Below, piece by piece: positions 24,981 to 32,326 of a DNA stretch of 53,579 bases. The position numbers and the translations under genes were made by a program. This DNA comes from Patescibacteria group bacterium. Lineage in GTDB: Bacteria > Patescibacteriota > Minisyncoccia > Phycocordibacterales > PALSA-1337. Under the pieces are notes generated by a model. It was given only the letters and a program-made list of their open reading frames with translations. It ran no database searches and had not been told where the DNA came from. The DNA lies in assembly GCA_018970245.1 (NCBI GenBank), contig JAGWWT010000007.1, positions 1 to 53,579 on the forward strand. Reading direction: 5' to 3'. Numbering within the stretch: position 1 is the first letter of the stretch; every line of letters starts with the position of its first letter.

Positions 24981-25289
24981 ATGAATGCAGCATGTAAGCA
25001 CAATTCAATGGTGCTCAATGACACCGATAAACCGCTGGGGCGTTTTGCTTGGCGTTGCGCTGATTGTGGCTACGTTTACGGCCGCGATTCTGAAAAACGT
25101 ATCACCCTACACCGTTCCGGCCGTTCCTGGTTTGCCAGGTTTACCGGACCTGAAGCGGAGCGCATTAAATCGCTTTTCAGCACCGATGATATTTGCACCG
25201 GGTTTATTGCGGCAGCGGACCCGGAAGAAGTGCACGCGAAGATCGCACAGCTTAACCCTGATTATTTGGTCGTCATTAACGATTTATGA
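24981..25289 (+). CDS. Small zinc-ribbon protein, unknown
   Basis: 102 residues behind leader copy 2. N-terminal CKHNSMVLND and WRCADCGYVYGRDS make a Cys/His metal site, then a strand and helix region KRITLHRSGRSWFARFTGPE and a C-terminal EVHAKIAQLNPDYLVV. ATGA overlap with the next gene. A competing +1 frame (24985-25446) was rejected. Role unknown. Confidence 0.7.
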   Translation: MNAACKHNSMVLNDTDKPLGRFAWRCADCGYVYGRDSEKRITLHRSGRSWFARFTGPEAERIKSLFSTDDICTGFIAAADPEEVHAKIAQLNPDYLVVINDL

Positions 25290-25525
25290 GCCTGCTTCTC
25301 TGGTCTCTCTGCTGGGTTTCTTTTTCGATCCTGGTTGCTATGTTGATCGCATTGGAAACGAAACGAAACGATTTGCACGTCTGCCTTGTTTGCGGCCGCG
25401 TCATCGACGGCCCGGGCATTTGCTCAAGGTGTGCGGAAGAGATTGAGAGCGTGCCTTGTGTCGTTTTTGTGTGGCAGGTGGCGCCGGAATACACCGTAAT
25501 TAACCCGGAAGATTTGAGGGATTGA
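25286..25525 (+). CDS. Membrane-anchored zinc-ribbon protein
   Basis: 79 residues. Residues 2-24 form one hydrophobic segment (LLLWSLCWVSFSILVAMLIA), followed by a four-Cys ribbon CLVCGRVIDGPGICSRC and a beta tail. It should sit in the inner membrane with the zinc site on one face. Coupled by ATGA to the gene before. No family recognised. Confidence 0.65.
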   Translation: MSLLLWSLCWVSFSILVAMLIALETKRNDLHVCLVCGRVIDGPGICSRCAEEIESVPCVVFVWQVAPEYTVINPEDLRD

Positions 25526-25527
25526 AT

Positions 25528-25782
25528 ATGGATCGCAAATTTAGAGACGGTCAGAGAGTGCGGATTAAGCCGTGCAAGAATTACCCTCCAACAAAAACAG
25601 CTGGCGGAATTCGCTACGGCATAGTGCAAAATGCAAACAACGTCGGCGGGATGCACTTTGTTAATGAGGAAAGAATCAGCACCCCTGGAGAGTGGGCTTA
25701 CATTGTCGCTTCTTATCATTCGCCACGCGCTGGCGCAATGTGGTTTAGTGAATCAGGGATCGAGCCAATGAGGCGTGGATAA
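25528..25782 (+). CDS. Small SH3/KOW-like basic protein
   Basis: 84 residues from ATG 25528, chosen because GAGGG lies 7 nt upstream; TTG 25522 is an alternative. MDRKFRDGQRVRIKPCKNYP resembles the first strand-loop of SH3-like nucleic-acid-binding barrels, then GIRYGIVQNANNVGGMHFV continues as strands. Ends in the short leader before the AAA+ gene. Function not known. Confidence 0.6.
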   Translation: MDRKFRDGQRVRIKPCKNYPPTKTAGGIRYGIVQNANNVGGMHFVNEERISTPGEWAYIVASYHSPRAGAMWFSESGIEPMRRG

Positions 25783-25907
25783 ACTTAGTTCCCCGTTTTC
25801 CTGCCGCGTGCGGTCAAACTCTTCTAGTGTCGGGCACCTCCGATGGGGTTTAGATGCGAGCGGCAGCAAACCGGGCAATTCAGCCCAGCAGTAAAGAAAG
25901 GATCAAA
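25783..25907 (+). promoter_or_regulatory. Structured leader before the AAA+ gene, with leader copy 3
   Basis: CTGCCGC (25801) can pair with GCGGCAG (25860) around a 50-nt loop, followed by GGGC-AATTCA-GCCC, and ends with GAAAGGATCAAA at 25896-25907, two bases before the ATG. Suggests translational control of the ATPase. No known riboswitch consensus seen. Confidence 0.4.
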
Positions 25908-25909
25908 CC

Positions 25910-27493
25910 ATGGCACCAAAAACAGTCAAAAAGCATACGCCATTCCGGCAAGCCCGTAATGCTGGCGTGCCTATTGTCGCGATTGAATCGGCGGACCCGG
26001 CCGCGACAATGGACAAGTGCGCACAAGCCTTAAACGGCTCTCACGATATTACACCGCAATTGCGCTGGGATATCGTCAGGGGATTAACCCCGATCAATAA
26101 GCCGGGCGCCGTTGTGTTCTCCCGCATTGCCGGGCAATCTGAGGGAAGCGATCCAGTATTCCCGGATCCCGTTCTTTGCATGGCCAAGCTCGTGGAACAA
26201 CATGACAAGCTGTCCGTAACTCCGGAGGAGGATTGCGGTAAGCCCGATGAAGAGCAGCGGCATATTGGGTGCATCGTATACATGCTACATGCAAATCGAT
26301 GGCTTGATGAGTTGGCGCCGATGCAAGCCGTATGGAATATCCGGGACACTTGGAAAACGATCGGCTGTACGCTCGTTTTGATCGGTCCCACGATCAAACT
26401 GCCCTCTGAGCTTAAAAACGACGTTATCCTAATCTCTGAGCCGTTGCCGGGGCATGATGAACTTGATCGCATTGTCGGCCGTATCACCGGGGAAGAGGGC
26501 GCAAACCTGAAAGAGGAACAAATCGGAGATCGTGAGCTTGTGGTTGACACGATGTCCGGAACTTCGGCTTTTGGGGCGGAGCAAATTCTGTCTATGTCCC
26601 TGACTAAAGACGGGATTGACAATGATCAACTATGGGAGAGAAAGCGCAAGATGATCGAACAAACGCCGGGTCTGAAAGTGCGCAAGGTTGAAGGCACATT
26701 TGATGATCTTGGCGGAATGGAAAATCTAAAGCAGTATTTACGCGACATCTTGACTAGTGGGGTTTCGCCTATTCGCCTAATTGTCTTTCAGGACGAAATA
26801 GAAAAAGCGATCCAAGGCGCCACGGGCGGAGCGTTGGACGGCGGCACTTCAGCCGATCAATTAAAAGTTGTTTTAACGCTGATGGCCGATCGCAAAATGC
26901 CCGGCATAATCTTAGTTGGGCATGGCGGTTGCGGGAAAAGTGAGATTGCAACAGCAGCAGGAGCGATCGCTAAATGTCCCGTCATCGATTGGGACTTTGG
27001 CGCTATGAAAGAGGGAGTTGTCGGATCTTCAGAACACCGGATCCGGGAAGCCGTTGAGGTGGTAAAAGCTGTCAGCGATTGCAAGTGTCTTTTTATCGCG
27101 ACTTGTAACAAGATTGACAGCCTGCCACCAGAACTAAGGCGCCGGTACAAACTCGGCACTTTCTTTTGCGATCTTCCAACTCCGGAAGAGCAGGATAAGA
27201 TTTGGCGGATCTGGATGAAGAAGTTTTCGATCGAAAAGCAACCATTGCCCGAGTGCAACGGATGGACGGGCGCGGAGATTGCAGCGTGCTGTGAGGGCGC
27301 TTGGCGAACCGGAAAGACTTTGCGTCAAGCCTCAACTAAAGTTGTACCAGTCATTTTGAGCAACCCGGGCGCCGTCGAATCACTTCGGAAACTCGCGCAC
27401 AACTCATTTATTGATGCGAGCAAGGATCAGTATTACCAGTACTCTCCTAAGACTGTTGAACCGCAGAAAACCGGCCGCAAAATGGAGCTTTGA
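25910..27493 (+). CDS. AAA+ ATPase, Ycf46-like, with unusual motif order
   Basis: 527 residues. After an N-terminal alpha/beta domain resembling the degenerate N-part of Ycf46, the linker has FDDLGGMENLKQYLRD. Then comes a Walker-B-like block IVFQDEIEKAIQG (about 291-303) with DGGTSADQLKVVLTLMADR, and only after it Walker A GHGGCGKSEIA (337-347). Next are VVGSSEHRIREAVEVVKAV, sensor 1 FIATCN (395-400), and PPELRRRYKLGTFFCDLP (arginine finger region). Ordinary AAA+ proteins have Walker A before Walker B, so the beta3/alpha3 segment is transposed. Followed immediately by DUF1257 and DUF2997 genes, a pairing known for Ycf46/Ycf35-type sets. Substrate unknown. Confidence 0.85.
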   Translation: MAPKTVKKHTPFRQARNAGVPIVAIESADPAATMDKCAQALNGSHDITPQLRWDIVRGLTPINKPGAVVFSRIAGQSEGSDPVFPDPVLCMAKLVEQHDKLSVTPEEDCGKPDEEQRHIGCIVYMLHANRWLDELAPMQAVWNIRDTWKTIGCTLVLIGPTIKLPSELKNDVILISEPLPGHDELDRIVGRITGEEGANLKEEQIGDRELVVDTMSGTSAFGAEQILSMSLTKDGIDNDQLWERKRKMIEQTPGLKVRKVEGTFDDLGGMENLKQYLRDILTSGVSPIRLIVFQDEIEKAIQGATGGALDGGTSADQLKVVLTLMADRKMPGIILVGHGGCGKSEIATAAGAIAKCPVIDWDFGAMKEGVVGSSEHRIREAVEVVKAVSDCKCLFIATCNKIDSLPPELRRRYKLGTFFCDLPTPEEQDKIWRIWMKKFSIEKQPLPECNGWTGAEIAACCEGAWRTGKTLRQASTKVVPVILSNPGAVESLRKLAHNSFIDASKDQYYQYSPKTVEPQKTGRKMEL

Positions 27494-27496
27494 GCT

Positions 27497-27976
27497 ATGA
27501 GTCACCTAGTAGACATCAAATTAAACATTGGAACGGACGCGGACTCAATCGCGGCCGTCAAGCAAGCCTGTAAGGAAATGGGCTTGATCTTTAAAGAGGG
27601 TCAAAAGACCTATCGCTGGTACGGGCGATCGGTTGGCGATTATCCGTTGCCTCAAGGTTTTACTGAGGAGGATTTAGGCAAGTGCGATCACGCGATCGAG
27701 GTCCCGGGCGCCGGTTATGATATTGGCTTGGCGCGCCGGAAAGATGGCAAGGGTTATGCGCTCCTGTTCGACTTCTGGGGGCAAGGTAGGCCGATCCTGG
27801 AAAAACTAGGGGTTGCCCTTTCGGCTGATGGTAAGTCGGTCAAGAGCACTCGTTTTTCGCAGCTATACGGAGTTGCAAAGGCCGAGATCACGGCTCGCAA
27901 GCTGGGGCATTCGACGCAACGGCAGCACCTTAAAAACGGAACCATTAACGTTTTAATCACCGGATCAAGGCTATGA
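27497..27976 (+). CDS. DUF1257 (Ycf35-like) protein
   Basis: 159 residues. Opens MSHLVDIKLNIGTDADSIAA, the usual start of DUF1257/Ycf35, with KQACKEMGLIF and a Tyr/Gly-rich middle (YDIGLARRKDGKGYALLFDF). C-terminal part has LYGVAKAEITARKLG. Three bases after the ATPase stop, ATGA overlap to the DUF2997 gene. In plastids, cyanobacteria and some phages this family sits beside Ycf46 AAA+ genes; its activity is unknown. Confidence 0.85.
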   Translation: MSHLVDIKLNIGTDADSIAAVKQACKEMGLIFKEGQKTYRWYGRSVGDYPLPQGFTEEDLGKCDHAIEVPGAGYDIGLARRKDGKGYALLFDFWGQGRPILEKLGVALSADGKSVKSTRFSQLYGVAKAEITARKLGHSTQRQHLKNGTINVLITGSRL

Positions 27977-28167
27977 GCTTATCACGATCAATTGTCGTTT
28001 CCGTTTCTCCGGATGGAGAAGTCAAAGTTGAGGCTGTAGGCTTTAAGGGCGGTTCGTGCGAGAAAGCAACCCAAGCGATTGAGAAAGCTTTAGGCACTTC
28101 CGGACCAAGAACCAAGAAACCGGAGTATTTCCAGCAGAACACAAACCAGCAAAAAGCCGGGTTATGA
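27973..28167 (+). CDS. DUF2997 protein
   Basis: 64 residues: SRSIVVSVSPDGEVKVEAVG, then FKGGSCEKATQAIEKALG and KKPEYFQQN. This matches DUF2997 (I-x-V-x-x-x-P-D-G-x-V, G-x-S-C, K-P-E-Y-F). It completes the AAA+/DUF1257/DUF2997 trio. Coupled on both sides by overlapping start/stop codons, so the four proteins are probably made in fixed ratio. Confidence 0.85.
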   Translation: MSLSRSIVVSVSPDGEVKVEAVGFKGGSCEKATQAIEKALGTSGPRTKKPEYFQQNTNQQKAGL

Positions 28168-28412
28168 TCTGTCTTCAATTCGCCACCGATGGCACCGGAC
28201 GTGCTGTTTACACTGAAGAGTTACCCCTTGCTGAGCTTGGCTCGCTTAGCATGACGCGTGCTTCATCGGTGGAATACAACGAAACAACGCAACAATGGGA
28301 GGTAAGGCTAAGCAGCAACCCGGATCAAGTCGCATACTCTGATAAAAGCCGTAATGAGTGCATTAAATGGGAGGTAAACAAGTTAAACCAGAATCTAATC
28401 ATGGGCAATTAA
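28164..28412 (+). CDS. Conserved small phage protein, unknown
   Basis: 82 residues: MICLQFATDGTGRAVYTEEL, LAELGSLSMTRASSVEYNET, TQQWEVRLSSNPDQVAYSDK, ECIKWEVNKLN. This A-x-S-x-E-(F/Y)-N-x-x-T-x-x-W-E-V layout is one I associate with small phage proteins. ATGA overlap to DUF2997. Likely part of the cassette. Confidence 0.65.
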   Translation: MICLQFATDGTGRAVYTEELPLAELGSLSMTRASSVEYNETTQQWEVRLSSNPDQVAYSDKSRNECIKWEVNKLNQNLIMGN

Positions 28413-28423
28413 TCAAAAGAAAT

Positions 28424-28508
28424 CACGGCCGAACCTTGCCAAGTTGCGGCCGTGCATTCTGGGGATTAACTCCAGGGAACAACAAACCAAAAACAAGAAA
28501 GGATCAAA
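28424..28508 (+). promoter_or_regulatory. Hairpin leader with GAAAGGATCAAA copy 4
   Basis: CACGGCCG (28424-28431) pairs perfectly with CGGCCGTG (28447-28454), extended by AAC/GTT, then CTGG-CCAG-type stem, then GAAAGGATCAAA at 28497-28508 whose last A is the A of the ATG. Positioned to regulate the 347-residue gene separately from the upstream cassette. No U-run follows the stem, so it is unlikely to be a terminator. Confidence 0.45.
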
Positions 28509-29551
28509 TGAGCAGCACAATAAACACGATCGATGTCGGGCAATTTCAGAATTGCGTTTTCTTCTCTCTCACAGTCCGCAAGCCCGGGGTGCGTTGCAAG
28601 GTCAAGGACTTCGCCGCGCTGGAGACTTACCTCGAACAGTTGCACGCCGAAAACGGCAACGATGAAACCAGCGAACCGGCCGTAGAGTTGCCCAAAGGTT
28701 TCAAAGGCAATGGAGGCGGAGCGGTCAAGGTGACTAAACGGATCTTGCTTCCTAGGAAACCGACCAAAGAAGATCCGCGCCCCGATCCGTACGAGGCAGC
28801 CTGTACTTTCCTGAACGAAACAAAAGAGAAGCTTACCGGGCGTTTTGGCCGGGCACTTCCGAGCAAGATAAAAGAGGGGCTTTTTGTCGTTCGGAAAGAG
28901 TTAGTACAGGAGTTCGAAGATGAATTGCGGGCCAGTCTGGAGAAGCTTTCCGCAGAGTACTTGCCTGCCGTCAAGGGAGATTATGTCTTTTCCAAGGAAC
29001 GGGCACGCGGCACGCCGGTCAAGCAAGGCGGACTTGGCCCGCTTTACCGGGAAGCCGACTACCCTACGGCCGATGACTTTTGTGGATGCTTCGGGTTAGA
29101 GTGGCAATGGCTGGCACTTGGCGTGCCTGAAGATCTCCCGGCCGCATTGCGGGCGGAAGCGGCAGAGAAGTTAGAGCGACAATTCACGGAAGCGGCGGAA
29201 GAGGTCAAGCTTGCCCTCCGGGAAGCTTTTGCAGACCTGATTGATCACGCCACCGAAAAGCTTAAACCCGCCGCACCTGGGGAAAAGCAAGCAGTATTCA
29301 GAGACAGCATGATCGGGAACATTGCGCAATTCTGTCAGGTTTTCGAGTCTCGGAACCTGATGAACGACACCGATCTTGCTTCCCTGGTCGGGCAGGCTAA
29401 GCAATTGCTCACCGGGCTAAACCCGGATAGGTTGCGCAAGTACGCGAACGTCAGGCAGGAGACGCAAGAAAAGTTCGAGGCGATTAAGGCACAACTTGAC
29501 GCCATGATCACGGTCAAGAAAGGTCGCAAGTTCAATTTGTCAGAGGATTGA
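28508..29551 (+). CDS. DUF3150-like coiled-coil protein
   Basis: 347 residues from the ATG at 28508 behind leader copy 4; the longer upstream frame from 28367 overlaps the previous gene and was rejected. QFQNCVFFSLTVRKPGVRC begins a strand region. Next comes a helical charged body (FGRALPSKIKEGLFVVRKEL, LEKLSAEYLPAVKGDYVFSK), then FCGCFGLEWQWLALGVPEDL and a long helix pair ending in EEVKLALREAFADLIDHATE. It resembles DUF3150 proteins that accompany phage AAA+ ATPases. It ends 20 bp before a strong terminator and so is the last gene of the module. Confidence 0.55.
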   Translation: MSSTINTIDVGQFQNCVFFSLTVRKPGVRCKVKDFAALETYLEQLHAENGNDETSEPAVELPKGFKGNGGGAVKVTKRILLPRKPTKEDPRPDPYEAACTFLNETKEKLTGRFGRALPSKIKEGLFVVRKELVQEFEDELRASLEKLSAEYLPAVKGDYVFSKERARGTPVKQGGLGPLYREADYPTADDFCGCFGLEWQWLALGVPEDLPAALRAEAAEKLERQFTEAAEEVKLALREAFADLIDHATEKLKPAAPGEKQAVFRDSMIGNIAQFCQVFESRNLMNDTDLASLVGQAKQLLTGLNPDRLRKYANVRQETQEKFEAIKAQLDAMITVKKGRKFNLSED

Positions 29552-29571
29552 TTGATCCTTTCACTCTGACA

Positions 29572-29605
29572 CCCCGGGCGAAGTGACTAAGCCCGGGGAC
29601 TTTTT
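29572..29605 (+). terminator. Rho-independent terminator of AAA+ module
   Basis: CCCCGGGC (29572-29579) and GCCCGGGG (29591-29598) form a perfect 8-bp stem with an 11-nt loop, followed by ACTTTTT. It ends the module that began at 24229. Confidence 0.85.
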
Positions 29606-29636
29606 AACCCGCTTTCCCTTTCCCCATTTCCTTTTT

Positions 29637-30329
29637 ATGAGAATTCAAACCACAGAATCCGTACGCCGATTTAACGCGCAAACAGAATTGGTTGACATCG
29701 CCCTGGAGTACGCCGCCGATGAAATCACAGACCCCGGGCGCCTCTTTGCCCTGCTTTGCTTGGCTGGACACGCCGAGCTTAAGCGGACATTTGAAGAGTC
29801 CATGCGGCAAGTTTGCATGATGGGAACCGGCTGGCCAGATGCCCGGCCGACGGCGCCAGATCCCAGCCATTCACCCCACATAGTTTCGGAAGGCAGCACG
29901 AAGAGCCCGAATCTTCGTGAGGAACTAATCCAAGCTTGGGACACATGCCGAAGCGTTGCTGATCGCCTTCAGGACGTGATGAACGACATTGAAACCGCAC
30001 AGCAAAGCCTGGGCAATCGCGAGCTTTGTTTGCGTGATGCCATTAAGTCAATGCCGGAAGAGCCCATACCGCATTGGAAATCCTTTCAAGAGATGGCGCG
30101 GCAACGTGACGAAATGCGAACGACTCTAAAGCAATGCCGACAAGCTTTATCCGTGGCGCTTTGCGGCACTCCTTCAGAGCATTACTTCGCGCACGTCAAA
30201 GAGATTTTTAAAACCACCGATCGCAAAACGATCGAGGATAATCTTGCGGCGAACACAAAGGATATCAAGCGCCTTGCCCAAGCCGCGTTGCACCGCATTA
30301 ATTCAATCATCCCAGCGAGCGAGGTATGA
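29637..30329 (+). CDS. Helical protein, unknown
   Basis: 230 residues from ATG 29637; the GTG at 29583 lies inside the terminator and was rejected. No Shine-Dalgarno (CCATTTCCTTTTT precedes). RIQTTESVRRFNAQTELVDI, then a Pro/Ser loop, then two long helices with many charged residues (LREELIQAWDTCRSVADRLQ and DEMRTTLKQCRQAL). No family recognised. It is the first gene after the terminator and couples to the next by ATGA. Confidence 0.6.
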   Translation: MRIQTTESVRRFNAQTELVDIALEYAADEITDPGRLFALLCLAGHAELKRTFEESMRQVCMMGTGWPDARPTAPDPSHSPHIVSEGSTKSPNLREELIQAWDTCRSVADRLQDVMNDIETAQQSLGNRELCLRDAIKSMPEEPIPHWKSFQEMARQRDEMRTTLKQCRQALSVALCGTPSEHYFAHVKEIFKTTDRKTIEDNLAANTKDIKRLAQAALHRINSIIPASEV

Positions 30330-30721
30330 TCGCCGAACTTCAAACCCGCCGCGTCCAAATCTACCGCTGGTACGGCCACAAAGACGGGCGCGAGCGTCTT
30401 TACTTCGTGGATCGTGCCCTGGAATTAATCGAGCAATCCGGAGATCCGCCCAACGCGTCAATCAGCCTTGAATGCGCCCGCGACGGTCTGAGCAAAAACG
30501 CCGAAGCGTTCACCCTGGATAAACGCAATATCGCGAAGGCGGATTTAAATCAGCCAGTGATCTTCATTACCGTCTGGAACGAGGACAACCAGAGGGAAGA
30601 GCACATCATGATCGATGGGTGGTATCGGTTTTGCAAGATGGTGATGCTTGGCAGGGAAGAGCCGTTGAGCGCGTACGTGTTTGGGTTAGAGGAGTCAAAA
30701 CTTTTGGAGATTGAAATATGA
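30326..30721 (+). CDS. ParB-like small protein (ligand-binding fold candidate)
   Basis: 131 residues. KRNIAKADLNQPVIFITVWN, then HIMIDGWYRFCKMVMLGREE and PLSAYVFGLEESKLLEIEI: an I-D-G-x-x-R-x-x-x-x-x-x-G pattern of the type found in ParB/Srx-like nuclease or CTP-binding folds. The N-terminal half is unrelated. Function uncertain; may bind DNA or nucleotides. Confidence 0.45.
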   Translation: MIAELQTRRVQIYRWYGHKDGRERLYFVDRALELIEQSGDPPNASISLECARDGLSKNAEAFTLDKRNIAKADLNQPVIFITVWNEDNQREEHIMIDGWYRFCKMVMLGREEPLSAYVFGLEESKLLEIEI

Positions 30722-31056
30722 ACACTTCCCTAATCCAGATCTGCGAAGATGATTCAGAAATAAAAGCATTGCTCGTAAAGAACGGGAAGCAAACGCATTT
30801 GGAGGACAAGCGCGGATTCTCCGGACCCTTTCGGAGTCACGTCACGTGGGCCGACGGCGAAAACCTTTATTGCGTAACGCACTATCATGGTTATTTGCTT
30901 CCCAGCGATAACGGGTACGTCGCGATCAAGGTCCCGCTTAATTGCGGCACTCACGCGGAAATCTCAGCAGTGGTTCGTATGTTCGTTGAGAACGGTATGG
31001 ACGAAAGCGGGACTTACTACGCGGAAATGGTGGAAGACGTTACGGATGGCAATTAA
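30718..31056 (+). CDS. Small protein, unknown
   Basis: 112 residues starting MNTSLIQICEDDSEIKALLV. Beta-rich middle with VTHYHGYLLPSDNGYVAIKV and a C-terminal helix. ATGA overlap with the previous gene. No recognised family. Confidence 0.6.
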   Translation: MNTSLIQICEDDSEIKALLVKNGKQTHLEDKRGFSGPFRSHVTWADGENLYCVTHYHGYLLPSDNGYVAIKVPLNCGTHAEISAVVRMFVENGMDESGTYYAEMVEDVTDGN

Positions 31057-31058
31057 AA

Positions 31059-31223
31059 ATGAGAATTCCACAATTCGAATTACCCGGACAAGAAAACGCC
31101 TTTAACCTCTGGAGCGAAACCGCAATCGACGGAGAAAAGGCAACCCGCGATCGCGAAGAGCGCGAGCGGGCTAAGGGAGAAGCCGCAGAAAAACAAGACA
31201 AGGAGCAATTGAGCTTAATCTAA
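31059..31223 (+). CDS. Small charged protein (54 aa)
   Basis: ATG at 31059, two bases after the preceding stop. MRIPQFELPGQENAFNLWSE, then a helix of alternating acidic and basic residues (DREERERAKGEAAEKQDKEQ) ending LSLI. Its short length and coupling explain why it is easy to miss. The N-terminal Q-F-x-L-P motif suggests a peptide ligand. Function unknown. Confidence 0.55.
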   Translation: MRIPQFELPGQENAFNLWSETAIDGEKATRDREERERAKGEAAEKQDKEQLSLI

Positions 31224-31228
31224 AACCT

Positions 31229-31939
31229 ATGACATTCGAGGAACTACAAAACAAAATCGGCGCACAAAATAAAGCTGATTGGCGACAATCTAAAGGCGGC
31301 GGCTGGCTTCACAAGTCGGCCAGAGTCGATGACGAAACCAGGATAACAGAGAACGCGATCGTTTTGGGTATCGTCTCCGGCAATGCGCAGGTCTCCGGCA
31401 ATGCGCAGGTCTCCGGCAATGCGTGGGTCTACGGCAATGCGTGGGTCTACGGCAATGCGCGGGTCTACGGCGATGCGCGGGTCTACGGCAATGCGCGGGT
31501 CTACGGCAATGCGCGGGTCTACGGCAATGCGCAGGTCTCCGGCAATGCGTGGGTCTCCGGCAATGCGCAGGTCTACGGCAATGCGCAGGTCTACGGCAAT
31601 GCGCAGGTCTACGGCAATGCGCGGGTCTCCGGCAATGCGCAGGTCTCCGGCAATGCGCGAGTCTCCGGCGATGCGCGGGTCTCCGGCGATGCGCTGGTCT
31701 ACGGCAATGCGCAGGTCTCCGGCGGTGCGTGGGAAAAATCCCCACTATTCATCATTGGATCCCGGTTCAGCCTGACAAACTGCAAGAAGGGGCACATTCA
31801 AATCGGTTGCGAATGCCATCCGTTCGCATGGTGGGAAGGCAAAGGCGGCAAGGAGTTGGCTAAAATGCACAGCTTTACTCCCGCAGAAATCAAGGAGTAT
31901 CGAGCCTACATCAAGCTGTTTAAGGCGATTGGAAAATGA
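31229..31939 (+). CDS. Hexapeptide-repeat beta-helix protein
   Basis: 236 residues. The N-terminal 45 are a small cap (TFEELQNKIGAQNKADWRQS), then 20 near-identical hexapeptides of form V-S/Y-G-N/D-A-Q/R/W between about residues 49 and 168, then SPLFIIGSRFSLTNCKKGHI and a C-terminal HPFAWWEGKGGKELAKMHSF. The repeats fit a left-handed beta-helix with one turn per three hexapeptides, as in YdcK- and transferase-like proteins. The C-terminal HPFAWWEG segment is an extra domain. Role unknown. The DNA repeat unit makes copy number easily variable. Confidence 0.75.
   Translation: MTFEELQNKIGAQNKADWRQSKGGGWLHKSARVDDETRITENAIVLGIVSGNAQVSGNAQVSGNAWVYGNAWVYGNARVYGDARVYGNARVYGNARVYGNAQVSGNAWVSGNAQVYGNAQVYGNAQVYGNARVSGNAQVSGNARVSGDARVSGDALVYGNAQVSGGAWEKSPLFIIGSRFSLTNCKKGHIQIGCECHPFAWWEGKGGKELAKMHSFTPAEIKEYRAYIKLFKAIGK
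31373..31732 (+). repeat. 20 tandem 18-bp repeats inside the hexapeptide gene
   Basis: Twenty copies of GTCTNCGGCRATGCGNNG-type units, in frame. Copies differ by the S/Y codon (TCC or TAC) and the third residue (CAG, CGG, TGG). Not CRISPR: there are no spacers and the unit encodes protein. High identity suggests recent expansion by slippage or recombination. Confidence 0.95.
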
Positions 31940-31954
31940 GCAGATGGTTTTGTT

Positions 31955-32326
31955 ATGACCACTAAAACCGTTGAAGAAATGCACGAGGCATTCAAGGCGC
32001 AGGGTGTGCCACGCGAACACTTGGCCTTCGTCTGTCCGATGTGCGGCACCGTGCAAAGCTGTCAGAGCCTAATCAAAGCTGGAGCCGGGGCTACTGTGGA
32101 GGAGGTCGAGAAATTTATCGGCTTCTCTTGCGTTGGTCGGTGGACTAAAGCAGGTCCGCCACCCGGAAGGCCAAAGGAAAATAACACGAAGGGTTGTAAT
32201 TGGACCCTGGGAGGATTGTTCCAATGTCACAAGCTGGAGGTGATTACACCAGACGGAAAGAGGCAACCATCGTTCGAAGTGGCGACACCAGATCAGGCGC
32301 GAGAGTTGCGAGAGAGAAATAAATGA
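31955..32326 (+). CDS. Conserved phage zinc protein, unknown
   Basis: 123 residues. FVCPMCGTVQSCQSLIKAGA, IGFSCVGRWTKAG, then NTKGCNWTLGGLFQCHKLEV and VITPDGKRQPSFEVATPDQA. This block order is familiar from several phages as an uncharacterised family with a CPMCGT-type zinc knuckle. Overlaps the next gene by 4 nt. Confidence 0.65.
   Translation: MTTKTVEEMHEAFKAQGVPREHLAFVCPMCGTVQSCQSLIKAGAGATVEEVEKFIGFSCVGRWTKAGPPPGRPKENNTKGCNWTLGGLFQCHKLEVITPDGKRQPSFEVATPDQARELRERNK

Noticed and set aside
24985-25446. Overlapping 153-residue frame with TM-like segment
   Set aside because: No ribosome site at its ATG; the alternative frames at 24981 and 25286 have the leader motif, coupling and zinc sites.
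28367-28507. Longer start for the 347-residue gene
   Set aside because: It overlaps the preceding gene and the hairpin leader; the ATG at 28508 has the module's own ribosome motif.
29583-29636. Upstream GTG start for the 230-residue gene
   Set aside because: The GTG lies within the terminator stem-loop, so the ATG at 29637 is preferred.
31373-31732. CRISPR array
   Set aside because: Units are contiguous with no spacers, and the repeat is in frame in a protein gene.
31290-31775. Other-frame repeats such as AHCRRP and STAMRG
   Set aside because: Shadows of the 18-bp tandem repeat; repetition in all frames is expected from the DNA.
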